NCBI GenBank assembly: GCA_023053575.1
Contig: JAKZAP010000013.1
Span: 8,259,523-8,323,522 of the forward strand
Source: Branchinecta lynchi
Lineage: Eukaryota; Arthropoda; Branchiopoda; Anostraca; Branchinectidae
Direction: 5' to 3'
DNA length: 64,000 bases
Below are positions 12,876 through 23,846 of this stretch, one piece after another (the first letter of the stretch is position 1; the number at the start of each line of letters is the position of its first letter). The translations under genes were made by a program, and so were the position numbers. Below the pieces are notes generated by a model. It searched no databases. It was not told where the DNA came from and saw only the letters and a program-made list of their open reading frames with translations.

Positions 12876-13066
12876 TTGTTGACTGCTGGTTGTAGTGTAG
12901 TATCAAAGACAGATCAAAGACTGATTATTTGCTCTTGATAAGAGGCAAACTTCCTATATAGAATACAGTTTGTTGTCGTCCAATTCTCTGAACAGTGGTG
13001 GTGATGATGATTATCCAGTTCACGTAGCCTCTGGAACTCTGGAACTAAGATTGAGTTAACCCGGCT

Positions 13067-13200
13067 TTGATGGTTTTAAATCTTTCGCCGGAATCAAGAA
13101 GAAAAGCAGCCCTCAAAGGATATGAGCTATCCCAACTGTCGCAGAACCGTGGCCCAACAGAAGAAGACGCCTCTTTGCCGAGCCATCTATCGGCGTCCAG
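13067..13200 (+). CDS. Possible orphan exon, function unknown
   Basis: An ORF from ATG 13067 reads into a potential GTATCG donor at 13201. Its 44 codons have a more protein-like composition than the surrounding DNA (SRRKAALKGYELSQLSQNRG and then an acidic stretch). A stop lies in frame just upstream, so it could only be a first coding exon. No partner exon or family was recognised. The donor is weak, and this may be chance. Confidence 0.15.
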
Positions 13201-13799
13201 GTATCGATTTTTTTTCAGAAAGAACAGATCAAAGATGACTCTTTCCTGTTAAATTTAAACGGGAGGAAAGGCAGGAAAAGGTTTAAAATGTTTCTCTGAC
13301 TGAGGTGAAAATCGAGGAAACATGACAAGAACAAGAAACAGCAAACAAGAAAATTAGTTATCAGTATACAGGATGTTTGTATTTACTGGAACTAAACAAG
13401 AATTACAGTATGTTCTATAGTCATCTGTAGAGTAACTTTGAAGGAGTACTGTAAATGCAGAAGCATGTGAACGGATTAACTAATAATGAACATATGAAAG
13501 ATCAAGAAAAGCGTTTTTCTAGTGTGTGTGAATGAAAAATAAAAAAAGCGAAATATTCCAGAAGTAGTCGGCTGTTCCAGTAATTTGTTTTGAGGTTGTC
13601 AAGGTTGTCGTTGGAATGTGAATGAAAAGTATAGCATAATTCTGAAGAAATTTCCTCCTATTAAGCTTGAGAGTCACCTTGTGTAACAGAAATGTGATGG
13701 GTAAAAAAAGATATTTAGAGATTTACCAACCAATCAATGCCGGCTACACTGGAGTGCCAGTGAGCCAATGTTACAACAACGATCTGACAATCAAGCCGC

Positions 13800-13884
13800 C
13801 AACCAGCGAGAGACTCTACAGGAGGTTAACACCACCTTATCTCGCTGGAAGTGCGATTTAAGGTAATTTAAGGTAATATTTAAT
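13800..13884 (+). repeat. AACCAGCGAGAG...AGGTAATTTAAGG repeat, copy 1
   Basis: About 85 bp beginning AACCAGCGAGAGACTCTA and ending GCGATTTAAGGTAATTTAAGG. A related copy is at 37777-37868, just after Fas1 exon 2. It may be the edge of a mobile element, but I could not define its borders. Confidence 0.5.
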
Positions 13885-14215
13885 TTGGCAAAAAATAACC
13901 ATTATTTTGCAAAAACAGACATTTTTTTCTTGGAAACAGACAATTATTCTTTGAAACAGTCGATTTTTTAAGACAGTTGATCTTTCTTAAAAACAGTGGG
14001 TTTTCATAAAAACAGCATTTGTATAGTTTTATGTAAAAATAGTAGATGTTTTCTTAAAAACAGTTGTTTTTTTTGGAAATCAGTCTATTTTTCGTCAAAA
14101 TAGAATTTTTTTTTTCCTGCAAAAGTAGTCATTAGAAATGAACAGCAAGTAGGTCAATACCTTGACCCCCCCCCCCCAAAAAAAAAATATATTTTGGCTA
14201 GTAACGCCTTTGGAC
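13885..14215. mobile_element. Truncated hAT-like element
   Basis: The right end (TTTTGGCTAGTAACGCC) is the inverse of the left end of the 11901 element and near-identical to the right end of the 12536 element. The interior has the same degenerate AAAAACAGTCGATTTTTT units and a C-tract. No matching left terminus or target duplication was found, so the 5' side is probably deleted. Confidence 0.55.
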
Positions 14216-14229
14216 ACTACAGACCAGGT

Positions 14230-14492
14230 CAGTCAACCACAAACCCTGATTTTTGGATACCCTATGCCAAACGCGGGATATGTCTAGCGTTTGGCATACC
14301 CTATGCCTAACGCTGGATACACTATGCCAGGTGCTGTATACTGTAACCCAGTAAAATATTGATGATTTGAGTAAAGCTAAAAAATCAACCTATCAGAACT
14401 CTTTTCTATTGAGGTAGGTCAGGGTTAGGTTACCAACAGGTATCCAGCGTTTGGCATAGGGTATCCAAAAATTAGGGATTTGTGGTAGACTG
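14230..14492. mobile_element. hAT-like MITE with ~45-bp TIRs, TSD GACCAGGT
   Basis: The 263-bp element is flanked by perfect GACCAGGT duplications (14222-14229 and 14493-14500). Its terminal inverted repeats begin CAGTCAACCACAAA and CAGTCTACCACAAA and stay similar for about 45 bp, through GGATACCCTATGCCAAACGC. The interior contains further copies of CTATGCCAAACGC/GCGTTTGGCATA. No coding sequence is present. Confidence 0.9.
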
Positions 14493-14967
14493 GACCAGGT
14501 ACAGCCAGTGACTACTATCAACTCAGTAAGTCAGAATAATTGGTGACGTGACAAGAAAGAGGGGTGAGTTGCCCAAGAATTATGCTAAATGGTTCATTTA
14601 TGTTCTATCATTTGTAAGTGTAGTAGGCTATAGTAGCTGGACGGGCGCGTCATTTCATTCGGGTTTTTAGGCTTCCGGGGTTTGGGCCACATTCAAAACT
14701 AGATTTTGCCGGGGGGGAATTAGTATTTTGCCCGAAAAAGGTCATACTAATAAAATGTCGTTAGAAACTGCGGCGGGCCGGGATATTGCGAAAGCTAATT
14801 CTTGTTATTACGAATGACGTTCACCTTAACTTTACAAAAATGCTAGCTTTAATGCTTCTTCAAATTCGTCCAATTTCCCGCTTGTGGTGCTTTCTTTTGT
14901 GGCTATTGTTTCTATAGTCCGACCGCCAGGTCCTGAAAATGTGACACCCCCCTAACCCAAAAGGTAC

Positions 14968-15460
14968 AGTAGGTTTCAAAGTGGATTCCGACCAAATCAA
15001 ACACGCTGATTCCGAATATGCCGGGAACTGGTTCCGGAAACGATGGCTTAAAGTAGAAATGAAGCTCGATGCTGTTCCATATTATTTCCTCTCTATAATA
15101 AGTATCGCTCTCAAACACAGTAGGTTGAAAAATGGATTCCGAACAAATCGAACTCGCTGATTCCGAATATGCAGATACTAAATTCCGGAATAGGTGGCTT
15201 AAAGTAGAAATGAAGCCTGATGCTATTCCATTATTTCTTCTCAATCATGAGTATAGCTATCAAACACAGTGGTTGAAAAATGGATTACAACCAAATCGAA
15301 CCCGTTGATTATGAATATACCGTTAATAAATAAGTAGACCTGAAACCTGATAAGTTATTCTCCTCCTCGGAAACAAGTGCCATCATCTGGTATAGTGGGC
15401 TACTGTCGGCAGAAAAGTTATTCTAACCAAATTGAACCCGCTGATTCAATGTGCCAGGAA
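14968..15460 (+). repeat. Tandem repeat, ~150-bp period
   Basis: GGATTCCGA(C/A)CAAATC...CGCTGATTCCGAATATGCC occurs at 14983 and 15134. Diverged copies follow near 15282 and 15421, giving spacings of about 151, 148 and 139 bp. Three full units and one partial unit are readable. It looks like a short satellite block. Confidence 0.75.
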
Positions 15461-15991
15461 TAGACACTCGTTGATTAAAAATGTGATGCGAGTCTGTTGC
15501 TTAATAGCCTAAGTTTGCTGGAATGAATCAACAACTACAGGGATTACAACTGGTTCAAATAATATGCTCGTGTACTGAAATGTCGCACGAAATATCTAAA
15601 GCACAAAAAGACTGAGATGAATGGGACACACAAATATCAAACTTTGCCAACCTTGCTTCACAAAATCAAATTCCCTATTCTTCATCCGAGTCGACAGAGC
15701 ACCTGCCCCCCCCCCCCCATACGAACATTTTCGCGGCAACAATCGACGTAGTGTAAAAACGAGGTCTAGTACCCCTCCTGTACGTAAGAAATTAAATTGT
15801 GCAAACTTCGTTGGGTGCACCCGAGAAGTTCAAGTATTGTCGGTACAACAGGTCAATTAACGTCCATTCGTCTTCACATCAGGTTCTTTAGTACCATTTA
15901 CTACACGTTCTACCATTTACCACAAACCTGCATTGTTCACATTCAAGTAACTGTTCACATAATAAACACACCAGACAGACTGAGCTGCAAC

Positions 15992-16139
15992 CAAGGCCGT
16001 ATCCATGGGGGGGGGGGGGTGACCCCCCCCCCCCCGAAACATACAAAAAATCATAATTTGTATAGGCTTTACCCTCCGATATATGTGTTTTTTGTACTTT
16101 GTTGTCCGACCAGCAGGCAAACCCCCCCCCCCTCCCGAA

Positions 16140-16170
<31 letters not shown>

Positions 16171-16197
16171 GAAATAATATTCCTGGATACGGGCCTG
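15992..16197. mobile_element. hAT-like MITE, CAAGGCCGTATCCA family, TSD GCTGCAAC
   Basis: This 206-bp element runs from CAAGGCCGTATCC to GGATACGGGCCTG and is flanked by perfect GCTGCAAC repeats (15984-15991 and 16198-16205). Inside are long G and C tracts, including 28 consecutive C at 16143-16170. They surround a conserved core that, in the other copies, reads CCCTCTGATCTATGTCTTTT and GTACTTTTTTGTCC. Related copies are at 26201, 36095, 44357 and 61335, with a fragment at 44950. Confidence 0.9.
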
Positions 16198-16892
16198 GCT
16201 GCAACCATGGGTAAAAATCATCGTATTACCATGCCAAGTTGAGCTACATTATTTCCCCTGTTAATAGTCAGAAATCAAATATTTTGCCTTTTTCGGCGTT
16301 CTCTGAGTAAGTAGCAAGAAAGTCTGATCTTTTGTTGCTTTTACTGCCATGTTTGTGTCGCAATTTTATCTCCTCTTCCGTGTCTTCTATGTAGGGTTAA
16401 CTAATAGCGGCGATTCTTGCTTGTGCGCACTACCTGTTGAGCAATTCTCAACTAAAATAGGTACTTTTCGAGAAGGGGTCTAACACTTCCAAAAAGCAAG
16501 TATAAACAAAAACAAAAAAGTGTTTTTATGAGTTAAGCCAGCGTCGGATACCACCGTTCTAAGCACATTCTGAATCAGGATTTTTTGGCCTACAAAATGG
16601 TATAGTCAGACTGACTGTACCTTTTGGGTCGGGTGTTTTCGAAACTAAGCGTCTTTTGACGAGCTGGCGGTCGGTATGACTCTTGAGCCTTGCCGAACAT
16701 CCGCCAGTCCTGTATTTTAGAGGTAGTCACAACCCATACTCACGCCCTTCTAAACGCCCCTGAGCTCAGAGGTACGACTAGCCTACGTCTGGGTATAGCC
16801 TAGGTCGGCGCCCTGCCCCCCCCCTCAAGTTTTGGCTTTCGACGCCCCTGCGTACCGCTTTGGAATAATTGTTGACTAATGAGCTCAGTATC

Positions 16893-17271
16893 CAGTGCTT
16901 CCACTTGCTCATCTTGAAAATCCTGCCGCGAACCCCAAAAATCCTGAAAAATCCTGCTGGGAAAGCCCAAAATCCTGCCCTAAAAAAACAAAACATAATC
17001 TGAAGTATAGCTTATCAGATGGTGAAAGTTGGACCGTCGAATGTAGCCATAGATTGTAGCGAAAATAGAGTTTCCGTTTTCCGTAAGATACTTAGTTCTC
17101 ACTAAAGTCTGTTACAAAATTTTAACTTAAAAATGTCAGAAAATTCCTGGGAAATCCTGAAAAAGTCAGGAAATCCTGCTAAATCCTGGATTCTCAAAAA
17201 TCCTGAAACAAATCCTGCACACATCAAAAAATCCTGAATTTCAGGATAAATCCTGCAAAGTGGAAGCACTA
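16893..17271. mobile_element. hAT-like MITE built from AATCCTG units, TSD TCAGTATC
   Basis: The 379-bp element starts CAGTGCTTCCACTT and ends AAAGTGGAAGCACTA, with perfect TCAGTATC duplications (16885-16892 and 17272-17279). The interior contains more than ten AATCCTG motifs in the same direction, mainly close to the two ends. This pattern suggests subterminal transposase-binding repeats. There is no ORF of significance. Confidence 0.9.
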
Positions 17272-17401
17272 TCAGTATCATCTCCCGGGCCAGTTTGGAT
17301 CTATATTTGCGAGTCTAAGGTTTCTGTAGATGTCACTGCTCTGCGTTCACCGGATACGATTCACTATTTGTACAAAACTAACGTCATTTCTGTGTGTCTG
17401 A

Positions 17402-17445
17402 CAGCCTGACGAGGACCCTTGCCAAGAAGGGCCGAAATATCGCTG
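17402..17445 (+). ncRNA. Hammerhead-ribozyme-like core
   Basis: Visible in order are CAGC (17402-17405), CTGACGA (17406-17412), a 7-bp stem with one bulge and a six-base loop (17413-17433), GAAA (17434-17437), TATC (17438-17441) and GCTG (17442-17445). CTGANGA and GAAA are the invariant hammerhead strands, and CAGC/GCTG can close stem I. Stem III is absent in cis, but ATAT is self-complementary, so a dimer could form it. The same sequence lies in both arms of the palindrome at 34896-35078. Known relatives occur in Penelope-like retroelements; membership there is inferred. Confidence 0.45.
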
Positions 17446-17684
17446 ATGAAGAATCGTAGCTGACGTATCAGTTGAAAAAATTGTTGGAATAAACATTTCT
17501 GTGTGGTCGGTAAAGAAAGGCTGAGCGTTATGTGGCAATGCCCTTTTCGGTAACTATCAACAGTATCAACCATGTGGATGAAATTATTGTAGAAATTATT
17601 TTAGAAAATATTGACTGATAAATTGTGTATTTTGGTTTGTAAATTAGTTCAGTGATGTTGACTGTTATATTTTATTCTTATATG

Positions 17685-19126
17685 CAGGGGCGTCGCAAGT
17701 GCATTTTCGGTGGGGGGGTGCAGAGCCAAAATTTTACCGAATCTTTCAAAAATTTTACCGAATCCTACAACTAAGAATTCGAGCTTTAAATTATGGAAGG
17801 GAAACGATTACGTAGGAAGAGTAACAATAAAGGGAGGGAGAGTAACAATAACGATAAGCCACGATATATAAAAGTAAATACGATAAGCCAACTATTAGGC
17901 GGCGTTTTGGCGAAGCCCACATGGAGAATATATTGCCGGGCATGATTGCAGTAACAGCTTCTATCTTTGATAGCCAATAGAAAATTAAATCGAGCGACGC
18001 AGGCGTTAATTTTCGAAAGCCATTTTTTTTCTGTAGGCTAAAATTTAACTGCTTCTCTTACAAATTCTATCATTTACCGTTGATTAAATACCGAGACACT
18101 AAGAAGTTCCAGAAACCGGATGGAGCGACGTTCCGGCAGCAGCGGCTACTGTAGTCTAGCTAATAATGCACATGATCACATAAAGTGAGCGCCGCATGCG
18201 AGATTTTTTTTTTTTGCTTTTTCGTGCGAAATTTAATTTCTATCCAGATTCTAGCTTTTAATGTTTCGAAATCTCAATCCTAAAACCGTCAAATGACGCA
18301 CCCTTCCACAAAACAGAGAATATTACGAAAAGTGCTGCAAGCGGAATTTTCAAAATATTTATCATTATATATTCTTTTTGGGATTTAAAATAAAAGTAAG
18401 GACTATCGATGATATCATAGATCATCCCTTTTGTCTGCGACCAGTGCTTTACTCGACCTCTTCTGAGTTTGGAGGTTCGTGGTAACTTCCGAATCCTGGC
18501 AATTATAACGAATAAATTACCGAATCCCAGTTATTATACCGAATAAGTTAAGACCGATGCATGTTCGGGATTCTGTATAACGACCGTATCCAGGTTATTA
18601 TACCGAATTGTTTTAGTATCGAAAGAATACCGAACAATATTCATATTCGGTACACTTTCGTCGAAACTGGAACAAAGTCAGGATTTGTGGCTAACTTCCT
18701 GATCCTGGAAATTATACTGAATAAATTACAGAATCCCAATCATGATACCGAATAATTTTTAACCAATAGCTTATTCGGGATTCTGTGTAACTACGGAATC
18801 TCCATAAATATACCGAATAGTTCCGGCATCGAAAATCGAAAAATTACCCAATGATTTCAGTCAATACTTTCACCAAATTCGTGATAACTACCGAATACTG
18901 GCAATTATACCGAATCCCGATCATTATACCGAAGAGATTTGTACAGAAAGCCTATTTAGGATTCTGTATAATTACCGAATCCCCGTAAATATATCGAAAA
19001 GTTCTGCTATAGAAAAAATACCGAACAATTTCAGTAAAATTTGGGCCTCCGGTCAAATTTTTTACCGAATCTTAAAAAGGTGGGGGGGGGGGGGTGCACC
19101 CCCCCCCCCCCCTTGCGACGCCCCTG
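17685..19126. mobile_element. 1.44-kb non-autonomous hAT-like element, TSD CTTATATG
   Basis: The terminal repeats CAGGGGCGTCGCAAG and CTTGCGACGCCCCTG are perfect 15-bp inverted repeats, flanked by CTTATATG on both sides (17677-17684 and 19127-19134). Both ends carry G or C tracts followed by TTTTACCGAATC. From about 18480 to 19075 the interior is an array of ATACCGAAT and TTACCGAATCC motifs at irregular short spacing. No transposase ORF exists. The same CAGGGGCGTC-type end appears alone near 3776 and 16849. Confidence 0.92.
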
Positions 19127-19804
19127 CTTATATGAAACTATTAATTACAACATATTTTGTATTGACGGCTGGATTCGGCTAGTTGGCTTCCCGTTTTGGA
19201 AATATGTCCTGGACATTCCTTGTTTGTATCCAAACGGCATCCCGTGAAGGTGGGGCGGGGGTAGGGGTCCTGGAAATTATATTAAATGCGTAGGAACTGT
19301 ACATTTCCCCGAAATGACCGGGTTAGGAGCTAATGCAGTTATATCAGAATATGTAACATTTGTAGGTCAGAACGGCTACTGCGGGGAGGTTTGAGAGGGG
19401 CTGCAAGTTTTGTGACACGCACGGGGATCAAATGTATCGTGGGAATGGGTTGAAAATTGGATGGTATGAAAGTCGTGGTCTCTTGTTATTTTGAAGTCCG
19501 GACTGTATCCCACCTCAGCGGGGATTTGGGGGGGGGGATATCGGTATTTTTTTAGTCATATACCGATTTTAGTGACGGATGGTAGGAGTTTATTTACGTG
19601 AAATTCCTTTGTCCGAATAGCATCTGGTCACGGCGACGGGTGTTGGAGGGGGTGGTCCGGACTGTATCTGACCTCATCGGGGGCTTTGGGGGGGGGGGGT
19701 GCCAGTATTTTTTAGTAATATACAGATTTTAATGACAGACGGTAGGAGTATATTTACGTGAAATTCCTTTGTCCGAATAGCATCTCGTCACGGAAACGGG
19801 TGTT

Positions 19805-19835
<31 letters not shown>

Positions 19836-19882
19836 AGGGTCCTACAAATTGCGGCATGTGGTCATGTGGCCAAGATGTGCCA

Positions 19883-20957
19883 TTTTTGGGATCCCAAAAC
19901 GTAACTGGAGGGATACCTATGACATCGCAAAAGTTGTCCGTCTGTCCGCACGATAACTCTCGAAGGGACTGAGATATTTTGATGAAACTTGGTGGGAGGA
20001 TCCTTTGGGTCAAAGTACAGGTCAAGTTCGAAGATGGGCTCTGTAGCCCTATATTTGTGGGTGGGGGAGGGGTTTCAAATTGAGGGACAAAAAAATATTT
20101 TTTGAAAGCTATTGTGATAGTCGATTTTGAGGTAAGAAGACATGCTGAACACGATGGTGAAAACTATTTTCTCGCTGGATATGTAGTTAGTCCGGAATCC
20201 GGGATAAACCTGAAAGTTGGTTAAAAAAAAAAGTTTCATTTGAAGTTGATTAAATGTTTGATTAAGGGGTAAGAAGACATACTGAGTATGACGGTGAACA
20301 TCATTTTCTCGCCGGACAAGTAGCTCGTCCGAAATCCGGCAAAAACCGGAAAGTTTGTTAAAAGTAAAAGTATTATTTGAAGTTGATGTAATGTTTGATT
20401 TAAGGGTAAGAAGACATGGTGAAAACGATGGTGAAAACCATTTTCTCGCCGGACAACTAGTTCGCCTGGAACCCGGCCAAAGCCGGAAAATATGTTAAAA
20501 GCAAAAGTTTTATCTGAAGTTGATTAGATGATAGATTTAGGGGTAAGAAGAGACGCTGAGTCTGCATATGACAATCATTTTTACCCGGACATATAATTAG
20601 TCCGGAATCCGGTTGAACCTGCATTTTTTTTCAAGTCAAAGTTTTATTTAAAGTTGATTAGATGTTCTTTATAGGGATAAGGAGATAAGCTGGATTTGTT
20701 TCTGAATTTTCTTTTTTTGCTGGACTAGGAGTTCTCTCGGAATTCGGGCGAAACCGCAAATTTGGCAGAAGTAAAGCAGGAAGTTTCGGTCAGTATCGTC
20801 AAAATAGATATGGCTTTTAGAGGTATAGATAGATATAACATCTGAACTCGGTTTTCTCTGATGATTAGCCGAGCGAAGACTGGATCTGGCGAAGACAAGA
20901 CCCAATTATCTGTATCAAATCTTAGTTTTTGGGATCCCATAGAACCTTTGGTCTTGT
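19883..20957 (+). repeat. Family B repeat, longest copy
   Basis: The copy is bounded by TTTTTGGGATCCCAAAACGT on the left and TTTTTGGGATCCCATAGAACC on the right. It contains the GTCCGTCTGTCCGCACGATAA module, GATGAAACTTGG and five internal units with GGGGTAAGAAGACAT and CCGGAATCCGG motifs. A 28-G tract lies just outside its left end (19808-19835). Confidence 0.8.
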
Positions 20958-21299
20958 TTGTTTCGGGCCGGATCCGCCCTCGCTGAGGGGCTGACTTGGA
21001 GGATGGTATTTTCAAGAAATGCTATAATTCAACTGCAACTTCATGGGCGATAGGAGTAAATGCCCGAGATTTGACATTTATGTGTTCGAGCCGCATCTGG
21101 CCGTGGTGGCCGTTGGGGGAAGTTCGAGGAGAGTTCCGAAAATGTTGCGTGCGTATGGTAATAGGGTAACAGTTTGAAATTATAAGGTCAATCAATCAGT
21201 CAATCCGTTTACTGCGTCGTAATATTAAAAAAAACAGCATTGGTGATGTCAACATCAAAAGGCACTAAAAACAATTAACTAAGTACCGTTGAAGGATTC

Positions 21300-21775
21300 G
21301 AGGAAAAAGGCTGCGAATAATGAGGGGTAACACTGGTTTGAGTTCGGTGCTGGTTGTTTCAGGACAGCTTTTCGAACAGCTTTGCTCCTTGCCGCAGGAT
21401 CGTCGATTCTTGGCACTACCAAATCAGGTAAGATACTTCTCTGTCGTTGTGAAAGAAGGTATTAGTGTCCGAAGCTCATGACTGCTCCGTGTCTACGTTG
21501 TGATAGGGTTCTGAGGCCGAGTTTCTGGAGACTCTCCTCTTACGAACTGCAAGACTGCACAAGAATGATGCGGAAGGCCCGTTTCTGAATCTTTTCTATC
21601 CGCTCGTCGTGTTCTTTTGTTAAGCCCGGATGCCAGACTTGACAACCGTATTCCAGGGCGGGTAGAGTTTTCAAAATGTTTGTTAGGGCCTGTGTGGAAA
21701 AACCGATGCGTTTCATGTTCGCGAACGATCTTGGCAGTGCTCCTTTGCTTACTATCTTGTCAACTTGGGAATTCC
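21300..21775 (-). pseudogene. Decayed LINE, C-terminal reverse-transcriptase region
   Basis: Read on the minus strand, 21775-21541 encodes WNSQVD, then LEYGCQVWHPGLT and ERIEKIQKRAFRII. These are the post-catalytic motifs common to CR1/RTE-like LINE ORFs. The frame meets a TAA where an aromatic residue is expected and continues with EESLQKLGLRTLSQRRH, again typical of LINE C-termini. No catalytic YADD region is present. It abuts the family A copy at 21787, which may have been inserted into it. Confidence 0.75.
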
Positions 21776-21786
21776 ACCTTAGGTTT

Positions 21787-23080
21787 TATGGCACTTGCAC
21801 TTCGGCCAAGTGCCATATAGCGATCGCAATTTCTGTCCGTCCGTCGGTCTGTCGGCCGGTCGCTCTGCTTGTCCCGGTTTTAGAATCCGGAAAAAGAGGA
21901 AAAAAGAGGTATTTTTAAAGGACGAACGGGTGATCGGATTTTAATGGAACTTGGTATGTGGAAGGAACTCGTGTCTCAGACATCCAATCTTAAATCCAGA
22001 CTGGATCCGGTGACATTGGGGGAGTTGGAGGGGTAAACCAGAAATCTTGGAAACGCTTAGAGTGGAGAGATCGGGATGAAACTTGTTGAAAAAAAAAACA
22101 AGCACAAGTCCTAGATACGTGATTGACATGGACCGGATCTCATCACTTTGGGGGTGTTGGGGGGTAGGGGTTCCGAGTTTCTAGTGATCCCGAAATCCTG
22201 ATGTGCTAGGCCGTTGAAAATTGGCAGGCGTGTCAGGGATCCGAACAGATTGACTAGAGAATAGTCGTTTCCCGGTCCGACTATCCGGGAGGGGGGGGGG
22301 GCGGAGGTAGAGGGAATCCGGAAAAATGAGGTATTTCTAACTTACGAACGGGCGCCCTTGTCTCAATGAAACTTCATATATAGAAAGACCTCGTGTCTCA
22401 GACATGCCAGTTTAAACCCAGGCCGGATCTGGTGACATGGGGGGGGGGGGAGTTGGAGAGAGGAACCGGAAATCTTGGGAAAGACTTACCATAGAGTGGA
22501 GGGATTGGAATGGAACTTGTTGGAAAGAACAAGCATAAGCCCTAGATACGTGACTGACATAACCGGACCGGATCCGTTCACTGTGGGGGAGCCGGGGGGG
22601 GGGGGGCGGAATTTCTAGTGATCCCTCGAGTTCGGTACTTCCCGATGTGCTAGGACGATGAAACTTGGCAGGCGTGTAAGGGACCCGAACAGTTTGACTT
22701 GAGAATAGCCGTTTCCTCGATCCGACCATCTGGGGGTGGGGGGGTGGGGAGGGGGGATTCGGAAAGCGAGGTATTTTTAACTTGCGAACGGGGGATCGGT
22801 TGTTAATGAAACTTGATGTATAGAATGACCTCGTGTCTCAGACGCCCCATTTTATATCCGGACCATATCCGGTGACATTGGGAGGAGTCGGAGGGGGGAA
22901 TAAAAAATCTTTGGAAACGCTTAGAGTGGAGGGATCGGGATGAAACTTGGTGGGCAAGCACAAGTTCTTCATTGACATAATAGTATCGGATTCGGGCACT
23001 GTAGGGGAGTTGGGGGGGGGGGTCGGATTTTTAGTAAGCGCGCGAGTTCGGTACTTCCTGATGTGCTAGGACGATGAAGC
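21787..23080 (+). repeat. Family A repeat with terminal hairpin
   Basis: It begins with a perfect 11-bp hairpin (TATGGCACTTG / CAAGTGCCATA, 21787-21817), then a GTCCGTCCGTCGGTCTGTCG tract and tandem units of about 420-440 bp. Each unit carries GATGAAACTTG, CTCGTGTCTCAGAC, TGCTAGGACGATGAA and one to three G-tracts of 7-13 bases (22288, 22438, 22600, 22732, 23012). It is interrupted after 23080 by a retroposed insertion and resumes at 23583. Confidence 0.8.
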
Positions 23081-23582
23081 TTTTTGAAATGAGTTTAACA
23101 AAAGATTTATAAATAATTATGGTTGTGATAAAGTAAACTAGTGGTTTGTTTCCAAAATTGTATTTTACGTATTATAGTATAATCCAAATATTGTGTGGAG
23201 TTGGAAATGTTTTATAGTTGTTTATAGTCGGAAAGATATATTTGTCCCTTTCTTCTTCTTTTTTTCATTATATGTATGGTATGGTAAAATCTTTCTGTTT
23301 TGTTTTTTTTCGTAATTTACAGTAGTTTGGTTGGGAGTAGAATTTTAATGTATGGCTGTGAAGGTACGATAAAAAGTCTTAGGGGGGAAGAATAGTAAAT
23401 ACAAAACGGGCTTATTTTCAAAAGTTAAGTGACGTAAATAGTTAAAAGTGGGTAAAAATAGATTAAAATTAACGTCACTGAGGAAAGGAGGAGTCGCCAC
23501 AAAAAGTACGAAATGTGATATCTTTCCTTTTTTTAGGTAATATAAAAATAAGTTAAATTATGGTTACGGGTAAAAAAAAAAA
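23081..23582 (+). mobile_element. Retroposed insertion with poly-A and 11-bp TSD
   Basis: About 500 bp of AT-rich sequence splits family A. It ends in a run of 11 A and is flanked by the duplication GACGATGAAGC (23070-23080 and 23583-23593). Poly-A plus a longer target duplication indicates LINE-type retroposition. No ORF or tRNA-like promoter boxes were recognised, so it may be the 3' UTR of a truncated LINE or a copied transcript. Confidence 0.7.
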
Positions 23583-23846
23583 GACGATGAAGCCTGGTAG
23601 GCATGTCAGGGGACCCGAATCGATTGACTTGGAATAGTCGTTTCCTCGATCTGACCATCGTGGGAGGCAGTCCTAAATACATCATTGACACAACCGGACC
23701 AGATTCGGACACTGTGGGGGGGGGCTTAATTCTGGCGATCCTGCAAGTTCGGAACTTCTTGATGTTCTAGGACGATAACTTGGAAGACATATCAGGGACC
23801 CAAACAGGCTGACTTGAAAACAGTCGTTTCCCGATCCGACCATCAT
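23583..23846 (+). repeat. Family A continuation, joined to family B
   Basis: The family A unit resumes with GACGATGAAGC and CTGGTAGGCATGTCAGGGG and has an 8-G tract near 23717. At 23846 it passes directly into family B sequence (TATTTTGACGAAAACTTGG). A similar A-to-B junction occurs near 30011. Confidence 0.6.

Noticed and set aside
15888..16208. Glycine- and proline-rich ORFs on both strands
   Set aside because: They translate the poly-G/poly-C tracts of a MITE.
16740..16849. Complete hAT-like element ending CGACGCCCCTG
   Set aside because: One end is clear, but no matching left terminus or 8-bp duplication could be found.
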